Positions 10,191 through 22,089 of a DNA stretch of 64,000 nucleotides are shown here, one piece after another. Numbering within the stretch: position 1 is the stretch's first letter; every line of letters begins with the position of its first letter. The stretch is from Mucor racemosus (taxonomy: Eukaryota; Mucoromycota; Mucoromycetes; Mucorales; Mucoraceae): the NCBI GenBank assembly GCA_027405735.1, contig JAPEHQ010000003.1:558001-622000 (forward strand), written 5' to 3'. The translations under genes and the position numbers were made by a program. The notes under the pieces were generated by a model. It ran no database searches and was not told where the DNA came from. It saw only the letters and a list, made by a program, of their open reading frames with translations.

Positions 10191-11300
10191 AAAATTGACC
10201 TAAAATCGACTGTAAAAAATCGAACGTCTAAATTGAGGTGTTAATCTTTTGTATTCACAAGATCAATCCAACTGCAATTTACTCTGCATTTTTTGTTTTA
10301 GCGAAAAATATTGATTTTTCGTCGAGATAATCAAAATAATAGTTCATATTACAGCTTAAACCTATGATGGCTGGCTTCCAAAATCGATCTGAAAAATCGA
10401 TTGAAAAATGGTTCAAAAAACAAAATTATTTAAAAGCTCATGAACTGCAAAGTAAGTAGACCTAGCGTACTAAATGACTTTTATACAGTTCGGAATTTTG
10501 CATCCATTGAAATAAAATTCAAACAAATGTTTTACATTAAATTTCGCGTAAAATGCAATTGAAATTTTGGAGGTTTTTTAAGAATAAATAACACTTTTTA
10601 TAAACATAATTTAAATATAAGTAATGGAAATAATGCGCAATAAAATTATCTATCGATCGAGCCATTACTGAGCCTTCTAGCTACATTTTTTGTAGAGAAA
10701 ACGTGATTTTTGTTGTTGTTTTTTTCAGATTCAGAATTTGGGATAAGGGTATACAAGGGGAAAATTGAGGCCAGAAACGAAAATGCTTCTTTGTACACAT
10801 TTTTGAGGATATCTCCTCGAAAAGTTAATATTTTGAAGAAAACTAAATTGGGTCCGAGAGAGCTTAATGAGCTTGATGACATGAATGTAAAAAAAAGCGT
10901 TGTTCAATTTAACGAATATTTTGAAATCTACTACAAAAAGGTAAAAAAAAAATGAAAAAAAAAATAAAAGTGCTCAGAATTATTTTATACTTAAACATGT
11001 TATAGAGCACTTTAAAACAAGTAAGTTTTGTTATTAAAAGACGGTAGCATAACTTAATTTTCTACAGAGATATGAAGGCTCAAAGTTTTGATTTTTCGCA
11101 GTGAAATACGTGTAAAAATCTGAAACATTAGCATTGAAAAATTAATACCAACTGCAAAAAATAGGATATTTTCGGATACTTGTTTTTCGATTAAAGGTGA
11201 ACATCTCAGGTACATTGGCATATAATTTTTTCTTGATGCTATTTAGTGAAAAAAAAAAGTAAAACAGGGATGAAAAGTGAAACCCAGTTTTCAGGAAAAA
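10191..11300. repeat. Right arm of the long inverted repeat
   Basis: 10191-10799 pairs perfectly with 609-1. The arm continues outward to about 11,300, judged from the related arm at 53,140-54,250 (reverse orientation), which is similar over about 1.1 kb and then diverges. It carries on the + strand a frame (10,710-10,955, containing YTFLRISPRK and ELNELDDMNVKK) that recurs in degraded form in the other arms. I do not recognise the family. The arm may be the terminal repeat of a large DNA transposon or a foldback element. Confidence 0.85.
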
Positions 11301-13486
11301 GCAGCGAATTTTACCTGTTTTTGTCTTTTGTGAGACATAAATCAAATACAAGAACAAGTGACATAATGCGACCAATTTATATCTGTTTAGCAGTGTCTAA
11401 GATATATCCTAAGAAGTGTTCGGTATAGAGTCGCTTATAGAAATAGTAAAACTAGCTATCCAATACGGTATACAAAGCATTACAATTTAGTATTTAGAAC
11501 TAGTGAGCTTATTATTAATGTGTCTGTATTACTGGATTGAGCTTATCGAAATAACTAAACAATGATCAATTGAATGAAGCACATATTTTAAAATATATGG
11601 TATAATTGCTAGGTTTTTCTTATTGGCACAGACTTTTTAGACTATAAAATAATTGGTTGCACATTCTTATAATTATCATTTCTATATAACGTAATTTAAG
11701 CCCTGCATGAAATTCTCAAAAATACTAAAATGATGATTCTAAATAATTGATATACATAGCTTTTATTTAACAAACAGAAAAAAAAAAGAAAAAAAGAAGG
11801 TGCTTACTGTCAAGATGCTACACCACATATTTCAGGCTCTTGAGAAAAAATAGACTCGATTGTCAAAAATGAAAATAAGGCTGTTTTAAACGCATTTTTT
11901 ACATTGTTATCAAATTCTTTTTCGTTTGTATGTATGCCCTTATTTAATTGAGGAAGGATCGGATCGGCTCCCGGTATGAAATGTGCGTCGGCTCAACAAC
12001 AGTGTCCGATTGTATTTAAGGGAGCCGCAATAAAAAATATCGCTTCGGGAAAAGATTACAGCATCAAGATGAAATTACTGGTAGATGTATGCATGCAAAT
12101 AATAGAATAATAATAATAATAATAATAAAAAAAGCACGAGATAAAATGCACAATCTAGAATATGGTTCTGGTATTATGAAATATTATTTGATATTTTTCC
12201 TTCTCTAATTCAATCACTATATATCAAGTAAAAGGGCTTACAAGTATTCCGAAAATAGAATTGGCCTGTGGAGCCTGATGGTAACACAAAACAGGTCCCC
12301 CAAGAATGATTGTAATGATATGATCTCGGCATTTGAAGCCTGGAAAAAGTGAAATATACAAAGCTTGTTTACTTTTTAACAAATACAAAATGCATGTAGT
12401 GCACATGGCTATCACTCCTAAACTAGGTAAAATTTGACATATGGTGTGTTATCATATAAATGGCAAATACCTTACCGAACATTTGCGGGGGACAGGGGGG
12501 GGGGTAATGAAAGGAAGATCGAAAAAAAACCAACCACCACGTCTCATTTTTTTTTTTTAACTTTGAGCAAAATAGGCTTAATTAATAATGCAAACAAAAA
12601 GAAAAAAAAGCGAGATTTTATGTTCATTTTAAAAAATAAAAAAGAGATTTTAAACAAGATTCCAATTAGTCTTTGTAAAAATAGACATCTATACCCGAGT
12701 TTTAGTACAAAAGATATGTTTGGTGTATTAAAAAAGAACACAGAAATTTGATTTATTGGTACACATTTAAAGGAGGAGCTAAACTTTTGTACAAAATTCG
12801 TACAACTCCGAATTCTTTAGATGAATATGTGTCTCTGTCCGTTGGTAAATTCAACTGTAAAATCATGAAATCAATAGCACGTTTGATGTGTGTAGTCCCA
12901 GTTTCACATGTAGACAGCTTAATTCATATTCAACATGTCCCCAACAATGCCATCCCCCGCATGGAAATGAAAAAGCGATGCTTATACTCAAGGCAGAATC
13001 CAAGAGAAAAGAAATAGATTTCCTCTGTAGAAAAATGCTTTTATTTTGACATGACAGAACAAACGGTCAATTTCTTTCTCTTCCATTATCACTCTATAAA
13101 ACCAATTTATAAAGACAGATCGAGTGAAACCCAAATGCAAAAGCTAAATAGCCACTCGTCTTATTGTTCGAATTAGCATTTAGACATTTGAGCCAAACTG
13201 ATTTTCGAAAAAAAATCTCTTTTCAACCAAAAAAATCAGGAAAAAATAAAGGTTTTCTCCTCGTTCAATAAACATGGCATGAAAGGCAAATCAGAAAACT
13301 GATCAAAGCCATCTTTTTGAAGCAAAACAAGAGCCTAAATCAAGGACTGTTTCCATTAGATAACCCAATAAAAGGTTAGATCTTTAAACTCATCAAGCAA
13401 TGTTATCCCCCACGTCCGAGCTATAAAAATTTTTTTCATGTTAATTAACACACCCCCGCGCGATAATAAAAAATAAAAAAAAAAGC
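11301..13486. other. Gene-free AT-rich region
   Basis: No supported gene. It contains an (AAT)n run near 12,103-12,128, a G run near 12,487-12,505, long A and T tracts, and a CCCCCGCGCG patch at 13,452-13,462 just upstream of the eIF5A promoter. Short open frames (for example 12,434-12,751, 12,748-13,017) have no domain or intron logic that I can recognise. Confidence 0.5.
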
Positions 13487-13494
13487 TATAAAAT
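13487..13494 (+). promoter_or_regulatory. TATA box of the eIF5A gene
   Basis: TATAAAAT about 150 bases before the start codon, followed by a pyrimidine-rich stretch. A likely intron in the 5' untranslated region follows: GTAAGT at 13,574 with an AG at 13,642-13,643, one base before the ATG. Confidence 0.55.
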
Positions 13495-13644
13495 GGGGTA
13501 TCTCGTCGCGTGGCTTTTTTACTGTTTTTCTTTTTGATTTTCTTCTTCTTCATCTATTTTTTCTCTTGTTAACGTAAGTAAAATGATGTGTGTTTTTTTT
13601 GTAAATATGAATGCAATGTTAACTTTAAATCTTTTTCTAAAAGT

Positions 13645-14313
13645 ATGGCCGATCACGATAACGACCACACCTTCGAGTCCGCCGATGCTGGTGCTTCTTT
13701 GACTTACCCTCTTCAATGTTCTGCCTTGAGAAAGAACGGCCACGTTGTCATCAAGGGAAGACCCTGTAAGATTATCGAAATGACCACCTCCAAGACTGGT
13801 AAGCACGGTCACGCCAAGGTCCATTTGGTTGCTACTGATATCTTCACTAACAAGTAAATATACTCACAATTATGAATGAGAGAGAAGGTTTTTCCATCTT
13901 GTATATGATGTATATATACTCTTCAAACCTCGCACATTTGGGTGGGAAGGAAGGGGCTAAAAATCAAATGAGATGGAAAAGTTTTTTTTTTTTCGTGTAC
14001 AAAAAAAAAAAACTTTTTTTTATTAACCTGATTTATCATTAATAGGAAGTTGGAAGATCTCTGTCCCTCTACTCACAACATGAACGTTCCCAACGTTACC
14101 CGTTTGGATTTCCCTCTTATTGATATTGATGAGGATGGTTTCCTTTCTTTGATGACTGCCGATGGTGGAACCAAGGAAGATGTCAAGCTTCCCGAAGGTG
14201 AGCTCGGTGAGAAGTTGCAAGAAGATTTCGATGAGGGTAAGGATCTCTTGGTCTCTATCGTCTCTGCTATGGGTGAGGAGCACTGTTTGGCTTTCAAGGA
14301 AGCTCCTAAATAA
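13645..14313 (+). CDS. eIF5A: Translation initiation factor eIF5A
   Basis: Two exons, 13645-13853 and 14046-14313, give 158 residues, the usual length. eIF5A binds the ribosome E site and helps elongation through poor substrates and termination. The hypusine loop [13 protein letters not shown] is intact; the modified lysine should be Lys53. An N-terminal SH3-like and a C-terminal OB fold are expected from the family. The 192-base intron splits the protein after ...IFTNK and is longer than most here. A further 5' UTR intron of about 70 bases is suggested by GTAAGT at 13,574. Strong codon bias (TTG, AAG, GTC, ACC) compared with its neighbours fits very high expression. Confidence 0.97.
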
Positions 14314-14892
14314 ATCATTTAGACTTTCTATTCGTTCTTATTTATCAAAAAACTTTTTTTTTTTATTTTATAAATAACATTTTTCCAACCAAAAAAAAAA
14401 TTTTTTTTTATTAAAAAGAGAGTTTACTATTTTTTTCTCCACATTTCCTTATTTCTTTAAATCATATTATGGTGCAAAATAAAAACTATATAAAATACCA
14501 CCATTATCTACATGTATTTATTGTATTTTTTTTTTTGCTGTTGTATTGTAGTTGATATAATGAGATGTGGAGCAGAAACATTTGAAAAAATGTGGCGCAT
14601 TATGAATTTTTTTTTTTTGAAAAGAAAAGTTTCATTTTTTCTTGTATGCTACTGATTGCGCCAATAAGCAAAATTGATAAGCATTATTTTTCTTGAAAAA
14701 ATAAAGATCATGATAGACTTGATATGTCAAAGTATTGCTGGTTTGCATTTAGGACCTTTATTATGCATTAAAGGCTATGAAAAAATCCTTTAAAAATATT
14801 GTGTAGGTCCAAGAGCCTATAATTTGAAGACACCAAATTCAAATTGCAAAGATAAAAGTAATCAATTTATTAATTAATTATTATATGTAGAG

Positions 14893-17367
14893 TTATTGTA
14901 TAGTAGTATTGTTAGTATTAGTAGTTGTATTATGAAGATTTGGTATGCTTGGGGGTGTCTTTAATACAGTTGGGCGTCTAGAAATAGATGGTTTTCTATC
15001 AACAACACCAACTGAAAATGGTAAACTTAATACACTAGCACTGGGAGATGATATCATCTGTGGTTGTTGCTGCTGTTGCTGCTGTTGCTGCTGCTGTTGT
15101 TGTTTTTCTGCATTTACAAACAGTGTTTCATGTTGTAAAATAAGATCTTCCAACACTTTATCAGAATACCATTCACCATTATTTTCTGCTTGATTATGAT
15201 CATGAAATAAAGCTGGTGTAAATATTACTGATAAATTCTTCATTGTCATTTTATTGACATGTGAACAACCTTCAACCCTAAAAAAATAATTGACATCATT
15301 AGTAGTTTCTTGTAAATGAAAGAAGAAGAAAACTTACTTTGCTAAATGTGTAATTACTACCTCAAGTGTGTCTCTTTGAGGTTTGGATAGCTCAGATAAC
15401 TTGGTTTGTAACAAAGCTTTTCTTTGTACACCGTCTTTGATTTCTATAGCATCATATATAAGTATACAGTAGAGATCGCTATTTTTTCTTCTAGATAAAA
15501 AACTTACTAGAATATTCAATACGATCCGGCATACTCAAGTTGAATAAAGGTTGCTTTAATTCTCGTAAATATACTTTTAATACAGATGCAATAGTGAAAA
15601 CATCTTTCGAATCTAGTTCTGCAACTTCTTCATCTTTTTCAAATTCATTTTTCAATTGATCTAAATTACTTTGTCTACCAGATATTCTATAAATGCCTTC
15701 TTTTTCTAAACCGCCATGTATTTCAACAGCTTGAATACATTTTGTAACCAATAAAGGTACGGTACGTTGATGCTCTGTAGCGTATTCATTCAAATTGGAT
15801 CCAAATAATATCTCTTTACATCTTCCATAATAATAATTGTCGTAATAAATTGGTTTTGGTTTGGTGAACCCCAGTTTCTCATATTCTAATAAAAATTGAT
15901 CTGTATCCTTTTTACCGTCCATATGATGAACAATGTCCAAAGAGCGTTTTACCAACTAATAATGATGGTTAGATACAAACGAGTTACTTGAATGTTACTT
16001 ACATCAACTTGGTTTAATAATGTATCTTCCTCATGTTTACAAAGTGTCACCATAACAGCTTTTACAGCATCTGATTTCCCTAGTAATATTGCCTCGACAT
16101 GCTATAAAATTACATTAGTATTGCAATATTGACCCTAAATATGTGTATATTATACCCTCACTGCATGTACTGCAGTTTCAACTTGTTTCTTTCGTAAAAA
16201 TTCCAAAATTCTAATACCTTGTCTATATTCATGATCTGAAATCTTTTAAATTAAATAATTTACTAGCTTATGTATTATATATAAATTCTTTACCTGTATC
16301 TGTTATATCCTTTTTTAATTTAGCTAATCTTGCTGTTTGTTTTGATGGATCGCCTGCAGCAGCAGCATTGGCAAGTTGTGATCTCATTTGAGTGATAAAT
16401 CCAGCCATGCCGTTTTTTTTATTGAGAGCTACTGTTGAATCTTGATATGAAGATGATGCTATGGAATGATTATCATCTCCTCTAGTAGTAGAACCGCTAT
16501 CATTGGATAATCTTGGTTCATCTGTTGATATTCTAGCTATTTGAGGACATGTATGATAATCCATTGAGTTGGTATCTTCATGAGAAGATATCAAAATTTG
16601 CTGCTGTAAGCTAGCGTATTCCATGCATTTGTTAAAATACGATTTATGCAACTTGATATAAAAAATTAGTATAATTCTAATGCATTTTATACTTTTAGTA
16701 CCTTGACAATATCTCGAGTACGAAATGTAATATAATTTGTATTCTTTTCTCCAAGTACTGCTTTCACTTTCTTTCTTCTTTGTTCATGAGAATCCTTTTG
16801 AAATGAATTTGTGTTACTATAGCTATCACACACACACAAACACACACACACACACACACACACACGTACCTTGACTTTATTCAATAGTTCCATTTGACTC
16901 TTTAAACAAGCAATATAATCACGTCTTAATTCAATTGTCTTTTCTATCGAATTTTCATATTGTAATGTAGTTTGTTGAAATGTAGTTGTATAATCACCAA
17001 AGTAATTATGTTTCTCTAATGGTGTATTGGTTGTTGTATTCATTGAATTTTCAGGATTATAATTGGCTTTTGTGATTTTTATTAGTGCTTGGATGTAAGC
17101 TTCTTCGGCTGATAACCTATGTATTTGTTTAATTACTGCTTTTTCTAGATTCTTTTTCCCTGGATTGTACCTCGCTTTTAAAGAATAAATAAATCTATCT
17201 AAATCTAATATACTCCATTTCAACACTTTATTCACATAATTAAATTGTGTATCAATGCTCGAAATCTAATATTTTTATATGTTATTTTGACAGATTTTCG
17301 AATGCAAGAAAAAAATAGTTACCTCGTCTTCTTGACCTGGACTTAAACTTTTCGTCGACTTATGCAT
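14893..17367 (-). CDS. Rho GTPase-activating protein with N-terminal F-BAR-like coiled region
   Basis: Nine exons (17323-17367, 16870-17265, 16702-16794, 16294-16651, 16156-16235, 16003-16101, 15508-15955, 15338-15443, 14893-15277) join in frame to 669 residues. The N-terminal half is helical and charged, with an arrangement like F-BAR/RhoGAP proteins such as yeast Rgd1. The RhoGAP domain covers roughly residues 380-580, with the arginine-finger segment EGIYRISGR and the KVYLRELKQPL motif. The domain stimulates GTP hydrolysis by Rho/Cdc42-type GTPases at the membrane. A glutamine run of about 13 residues and a Ser-rich tail follow. Intron 2 carries a long (GT)n tract next to its donor. The RhoGAP call is firm; the F-BAR call is moderate. 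Confidence 0.88.
16826..16865. repeat. (CA)n microsatellite inside an intron
   Basis: Run of CA dinucleotides with one interruption, reading as GT on the coding strand of the RhoGAP gene, starting right at the donor of intron 2 (GTACGTGTGTG). Similar GT-rich tracts lie in introns of the ABC transporter (about 20,290-20,312) and IMP dehydrogenase (about 41,928-41,960). Confidence 0.9.
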
Positions 17368-17960
17368 AGTTTGTGTAAAATAATGAAATTTGTTGCAGTA
17401 TTCAAAAAAGAAATAAGAAAAAGGGAAAAACTATAAAGGTCCAAGTGTTGTTTTTTCGCTTTTTGTTTGTAAATATATATATTTATATATAGGTTTGAGA
17501 AAATAAAATCTAACTGGCGTCCGTTCTTTGGGTTGGTTTTTTTTTTTTTTTTTTATTCTTCGGTATTTTAACCCACCAAGCTATTTATATATATAAAATA
17601 ATTTGTATTTAATACGCAAAAAGAGAATAAGAATAGAAAAAAAAAAAAAAAAGGAAAGAGGAAAAGGGAAAAAGAAAAGAAAAAGGGAAACAAAGACAGA
17701 GAAAGAATCCAATTATACATGAATTTTTATTATTAAAAATAGCCAAAATACACTTTTTTATTTAGTGGAAAATCTTGGAGCTTGTAACCCCGAACAACAT
17801 GATAATAAATAATTTAAAGAGTTTTTTCTACATGGGAAATAAAAATATATTGAGAAAAATTTATGGATATAAAAAGTATACATTTAAAATATATATGAAT
17901 ATTTTTCTCCCCTAAATTCAAAAAGTAATTTTTTCAGAGTAGGCGTCTTCTTATACATGT

Positions 17961-20879
17961 TTATTCTTGATCCTCATCTTGCTCTAATTTGGCTTGAGGC
18001 TTGGATTTACCATGACCAAATCCAAATGCGGATGTCAAATCCTCGGGATCCATTCTATAAATCGAAATATTGATCAGTATTACTTGTGTAAGCTAAATAG
18101 TTTGCCTCCTTACTCTCTAAATTCATAATGACCTTCACCGTCAAATCTTAAAAGATATTCGTGATGACGAATCAAAGAAGTTCTGTCAATAAATTAATAA
18201 AAATTAAGGTTAAATTACTATTCTTCTAGAGTTAGTTTCTTTTTTTTCTTTTACCTGTGTGATACAGTGAATAAAGTAATGCCAACTTTACGAGCATATT
18301 CATACATGATGGCTTCAATATCTACACTAACAGCACTTGTACATTCATCAAGGATAGCCTAATTAGATGTTTGTAAGTTATCTAATTGAAAAAAACAATT
18401 TGATTCAAATCTTACAAATTGAGGTTTATGATAAAATAATCTAGCCATTGCAACACGTTGTTTTTCGCCTCCTGATAATACATCAGCCCAATCTTGAACA
18501 GCATCCCAGCCTCCTTCACGTTCAACCAAATAGCCTAAATGAACTGTATCTAAAAGCTTCATAATGGCTTCATCATCACATCCTTTGGCTAATGCCTCAG
18601 CGCGAGTGTCAGGATAGATAACCTGATCTCTAAAAGTGCCCAATGGAAGGTAAGGCTTTTGAGGCACATAAAATAATTTATTGGGTGCAGGTTTAGTAAG
18701 GTTACCACCAAACAGAGGCCATAAATCACCCAAAATACGGAACAATGAACTCTTTCCACAACCATTAGGACCAGAGATCAAACAATTCATGCCTGTGCTG
18801 ACCTTAAATGAAAGGTCTTTTAACTATGCATTTAGTGATTAGTATTTGTTGATATCTAAAATGTATTTATATCTTTACCAAAACATCGCTATTGGGTGTA
18901 ACAATAGGCACCTTGTCGAAAATAATAACACCATCTCGGATCAACACTTTGCCTTTGGTATTGTTTGTATCCACAAGTTTATTTTTACCAGCACCAGTTG
19001 AACCTTCTTCATTGTTCATCATTGTGCGTTTATATTTACCATTACGCACATCTGTTAATACATCAAACAGATCAGCTACTCGAGACTAAATAAGATGGTT
19101 ATTCTTTCTCCTTTTACACAAAAATCGTATAATTACATACTGTATAACCGGCAAATCGAGTTAAATCACGACCAGTGAGAATAAGTCTTCCAACAGCTTG
19201 AGATAAATTAATCAAATAACTCGCTACAATAAATAATGTTAGTAAATTAACATATGCATTTCAATTATATAACCATACAATTTCTGGAATAGTCTTCCAT
19301 CAATTTAGTAGGATCGCTGTCAAAACCCATATGTTTTGTAGCATAACGTGGATCAAAAACGGGTCTTGCTAATAAACTGCATTGCAACATTAAGAATTCT
19401 ATCCATCATGATGTTTGGTTTTGCAACTTACTAATATGCAGTCATTGTAGCACAATATTTGACAAGAACTGAATCAAAGATACCATTCAAGAATCGAAGT
19501 GTGTACACTTTACGAACATGATTGGAAATCTTTTCAAATGTGTTATTTACAACTTCCTTTTCACGTTCTCCACCACGATAGAAAGCAATTTCTTCAGAAT
19601 GAGTGATAATACGAGACTGTAAAATGGTTAGGGTTCGTAATATCTATATTTTCTACAAGATTACTTACATGTGTGAATCTGAAATCACCTTCCAATTTTT
19701 GTTCAATAGCAGTATCTACAATAAAGATATGAAATTAGCCTTCTATTTCTCCCCAACAAAAAAAAGAAAAAAAGATTTTTTCATAACTTACATCGACCAA
19801 ATGGAGGAGAGAATGCACGGAGTAATACACCAGACATGACAAAATAAGTAATCATAAAGAAAGGAGCTTCATTACCACTGTAAAAAACAACCACATATTA
19901 GAAATCCTATCCAACTACCAATATGATTCATATCCAAACTTACATGGCCTCACCCAATTTATATGCAAATAAAAAGATATCCACTACTGGTTTTGCAATA
20001 TCCGAGTATAAATGAGACAAATTATCCGAGAATTTGTCAATATCTTGTGTTAATAATTGATCAGCGTTTTGAAGTCTATTATCCAAATTTGAGATTTTAT
20101 AAAATGTGATGCCGTCTAAATATTGATTATGTGCATGCTATCGTAAAATCAATGGTTAAAGAAGGGGGAGAATTTGAATATATTAAAAAATTATACCTTT
20201 GTTAGACGTTCACGGAAACTCAGGGCAAGGGCATTGATGGTTAATTTAAGTGAGTTATTCACAATACTCATAGGCCACTATTTTAATACATTTAACACAC
20301 ACACACACACAAACATATTCATTACGCATATCTATAATTTACCATCATTAAACCGAATTCTACAATAGCTTTTGCAATAAATTGCTTTCTGTCTTTTGAA
20401 ACAATTGCTTTAACCACGGAACTGTAATTATATGTGGTTAATTAATAAAAAATTAGAAATGTTGTTTTATTTCCTTACCCGTTGAAACCAGAAAACCAGA
20501 TATCTAACCATGTACGAGCAATAAGAACTGTAGCAAGTACAACTAAAAGTCCAGATTCCTTTGAGAATACACCTTTTTTTTAATCATATAAAGTATTAAT
20601 ATCAAAATATATCAATCAAAATATAGTTTCTACTTTACCTGGAACACAGATAGGTAGTAACTTTTTCATTTGTTCAAAGAATTCAGTATTGACGCCCACT
20701 TTTTTGTGTTTCTTTTTATTTTGCTGTTGTTGCTGTGATGTTTGTTTTTTAGTATCTCCAACAATATTCTTTGTAAATTGTTTCTTTGCTTTATAGATAG
20801 CATATATTAAAGAAACCACAAGGACACCTGATAAAGGCTTCTTTGATTTCTGCCCTAATGTTGAAAATACATTGGCCAT
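17961..20879 (-). CDS. Peroxisomal ABC half transporter (ABCD family, fatty acyl-CoA import)
   Basis: About 15 short exons from 20639-20879 to 17961-18054; the joins I checked keep frame. One transmembrane domain is followed by one ATP-binding domain, the half-transporter layout of ABCD proteins (human ALDP, yeast Pxa1/Pxa2), which dimerise in the peroxisome membrane and import very-long-chain fatty acyl-CoA. The family EAA-like loop is present ([16 protein letters not shown]). Walker A is GPNGCGKSS, the signature is LSGGEKQR, Walker B is [10 protein letters not shown] and the H-loop is LFTVSHR. The C terminus is short and acidic. The intron between exons 3 and 4 carries a GT repeat. Substrate specificity is inferred from the family only. 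Confidence 0.93.
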
Positions 20880-22089
20880 TTTTTGTACAAGTTTTTGTTT
20901 GTAAATATAAAAATAAAAAAAAAGAATGAAAAATATTATTAATATCTAATGCCACATAACTATAAATCTGTGGGGAAATAAGGTACTGTACGCCAGCATT
21001 GGTTCCCGGTTAAATTTTATCGGGCGGGTCACCAATAGCATCCAATTCTCATTACAAATCTAAAATGACATTACGAGGAAGAGGTATAATACCTGTGGGA
21101 TATTTGCTCTTTTTGGATCAATAAACTCCTTTATTTTCTTTATAAACGACATTCTAAACAAACAATAAAAGATATCACTCTTTGAAGTTGCCTAATTACT
21201 AGATTATTTTAACAGTTTGCATATATTTTATATATCCAACCAACATTTGTGCAATGTGAAAATATTCGGGCTTAGAATTCATTGCCAGAAATTTGAAAAC
21301 AAGATGTATATTGATTTGTAATGACCAATATCAATGTATTTTCTAGATAAAATGTTGAAACAAAAAAATATGGATCGCAATACAAGTGTTATATAATATC
21401 TACATAAATAAAAAAAAATTGACTAAAAATTAAAATGAGCACAGGAAAATTCTTTAAAGATGAACTTACAGCTAATTTTCGTTAAAACTGGTTGTAATGG
21501 TCTTGTTGGGAGCTCTAGACACATAGGATAGTCTATATATGCCACATAGTAAACTAGTATAGAGTTTTGTACGAATTCGACACTTTTGCGTATAACTCGA
21601 CGACTTGAACAAATCTGTGCAATTCGAAAAAGATATTTTTTTTTTAATCAAGCTACAAGTGCATCTAAACTTATATATAACCGCTTTAAAATTAATAAAT
21701 GAATATTCATAGACACATCAATATCAACAGTTAAAGATGTCAAAAAGTATAATATTTCCTACAACAACGTATGCGATTAAATGTTCTGGTTGCACCAAAG
21801 TAGCATAAATCGGGACTTTAAGAGGCGCATTTTGATAGAAATATAGTACATTAACCGGCTGATTTAAAAAAATGTTCAAGCAAAGAATACTTTTGAAAGT
21901 CGACAGGCTAAAACATATAATTTTTAAATCACAAATTTACTTGTAGAATGCTTCATGAATGCACTACAACTTTAATATACATAAAGAAGGCGTTTGTATT
22001 TTTAGTAATCATCATTAGGATATATGCTGGTTTTGGCTGCAGATTTAGCCCACTAAACCACAGATCCCATTTGAAAAAAGGGCGCATTT
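20880..22089. other. Gene-free upstream region
   Basis: Upstream DNA of the ABC transporter gene, AT-rich. A relatively GC-rich patch at 20,985-21,035 (GGTTCCCGG...CGGGCGGGTC) may be part of its promoter. A 23-codon frame at 21,737 with a CSGC motif is too short to support. Nothing else seen. Confidence 0.4.

Noticed and set aside
20985..21060. Sequence with GGTTCCCGG resembling a tRNA T-loop
   Set aside because: No acceptor or anticodon arms can be folded around it; it is just upstream of the ABC transporter gene and more likely promoter DNA.
21737..21808. Short frame with a CSGC motif
   Set aside because: Only 23 codons, no splice partner found.
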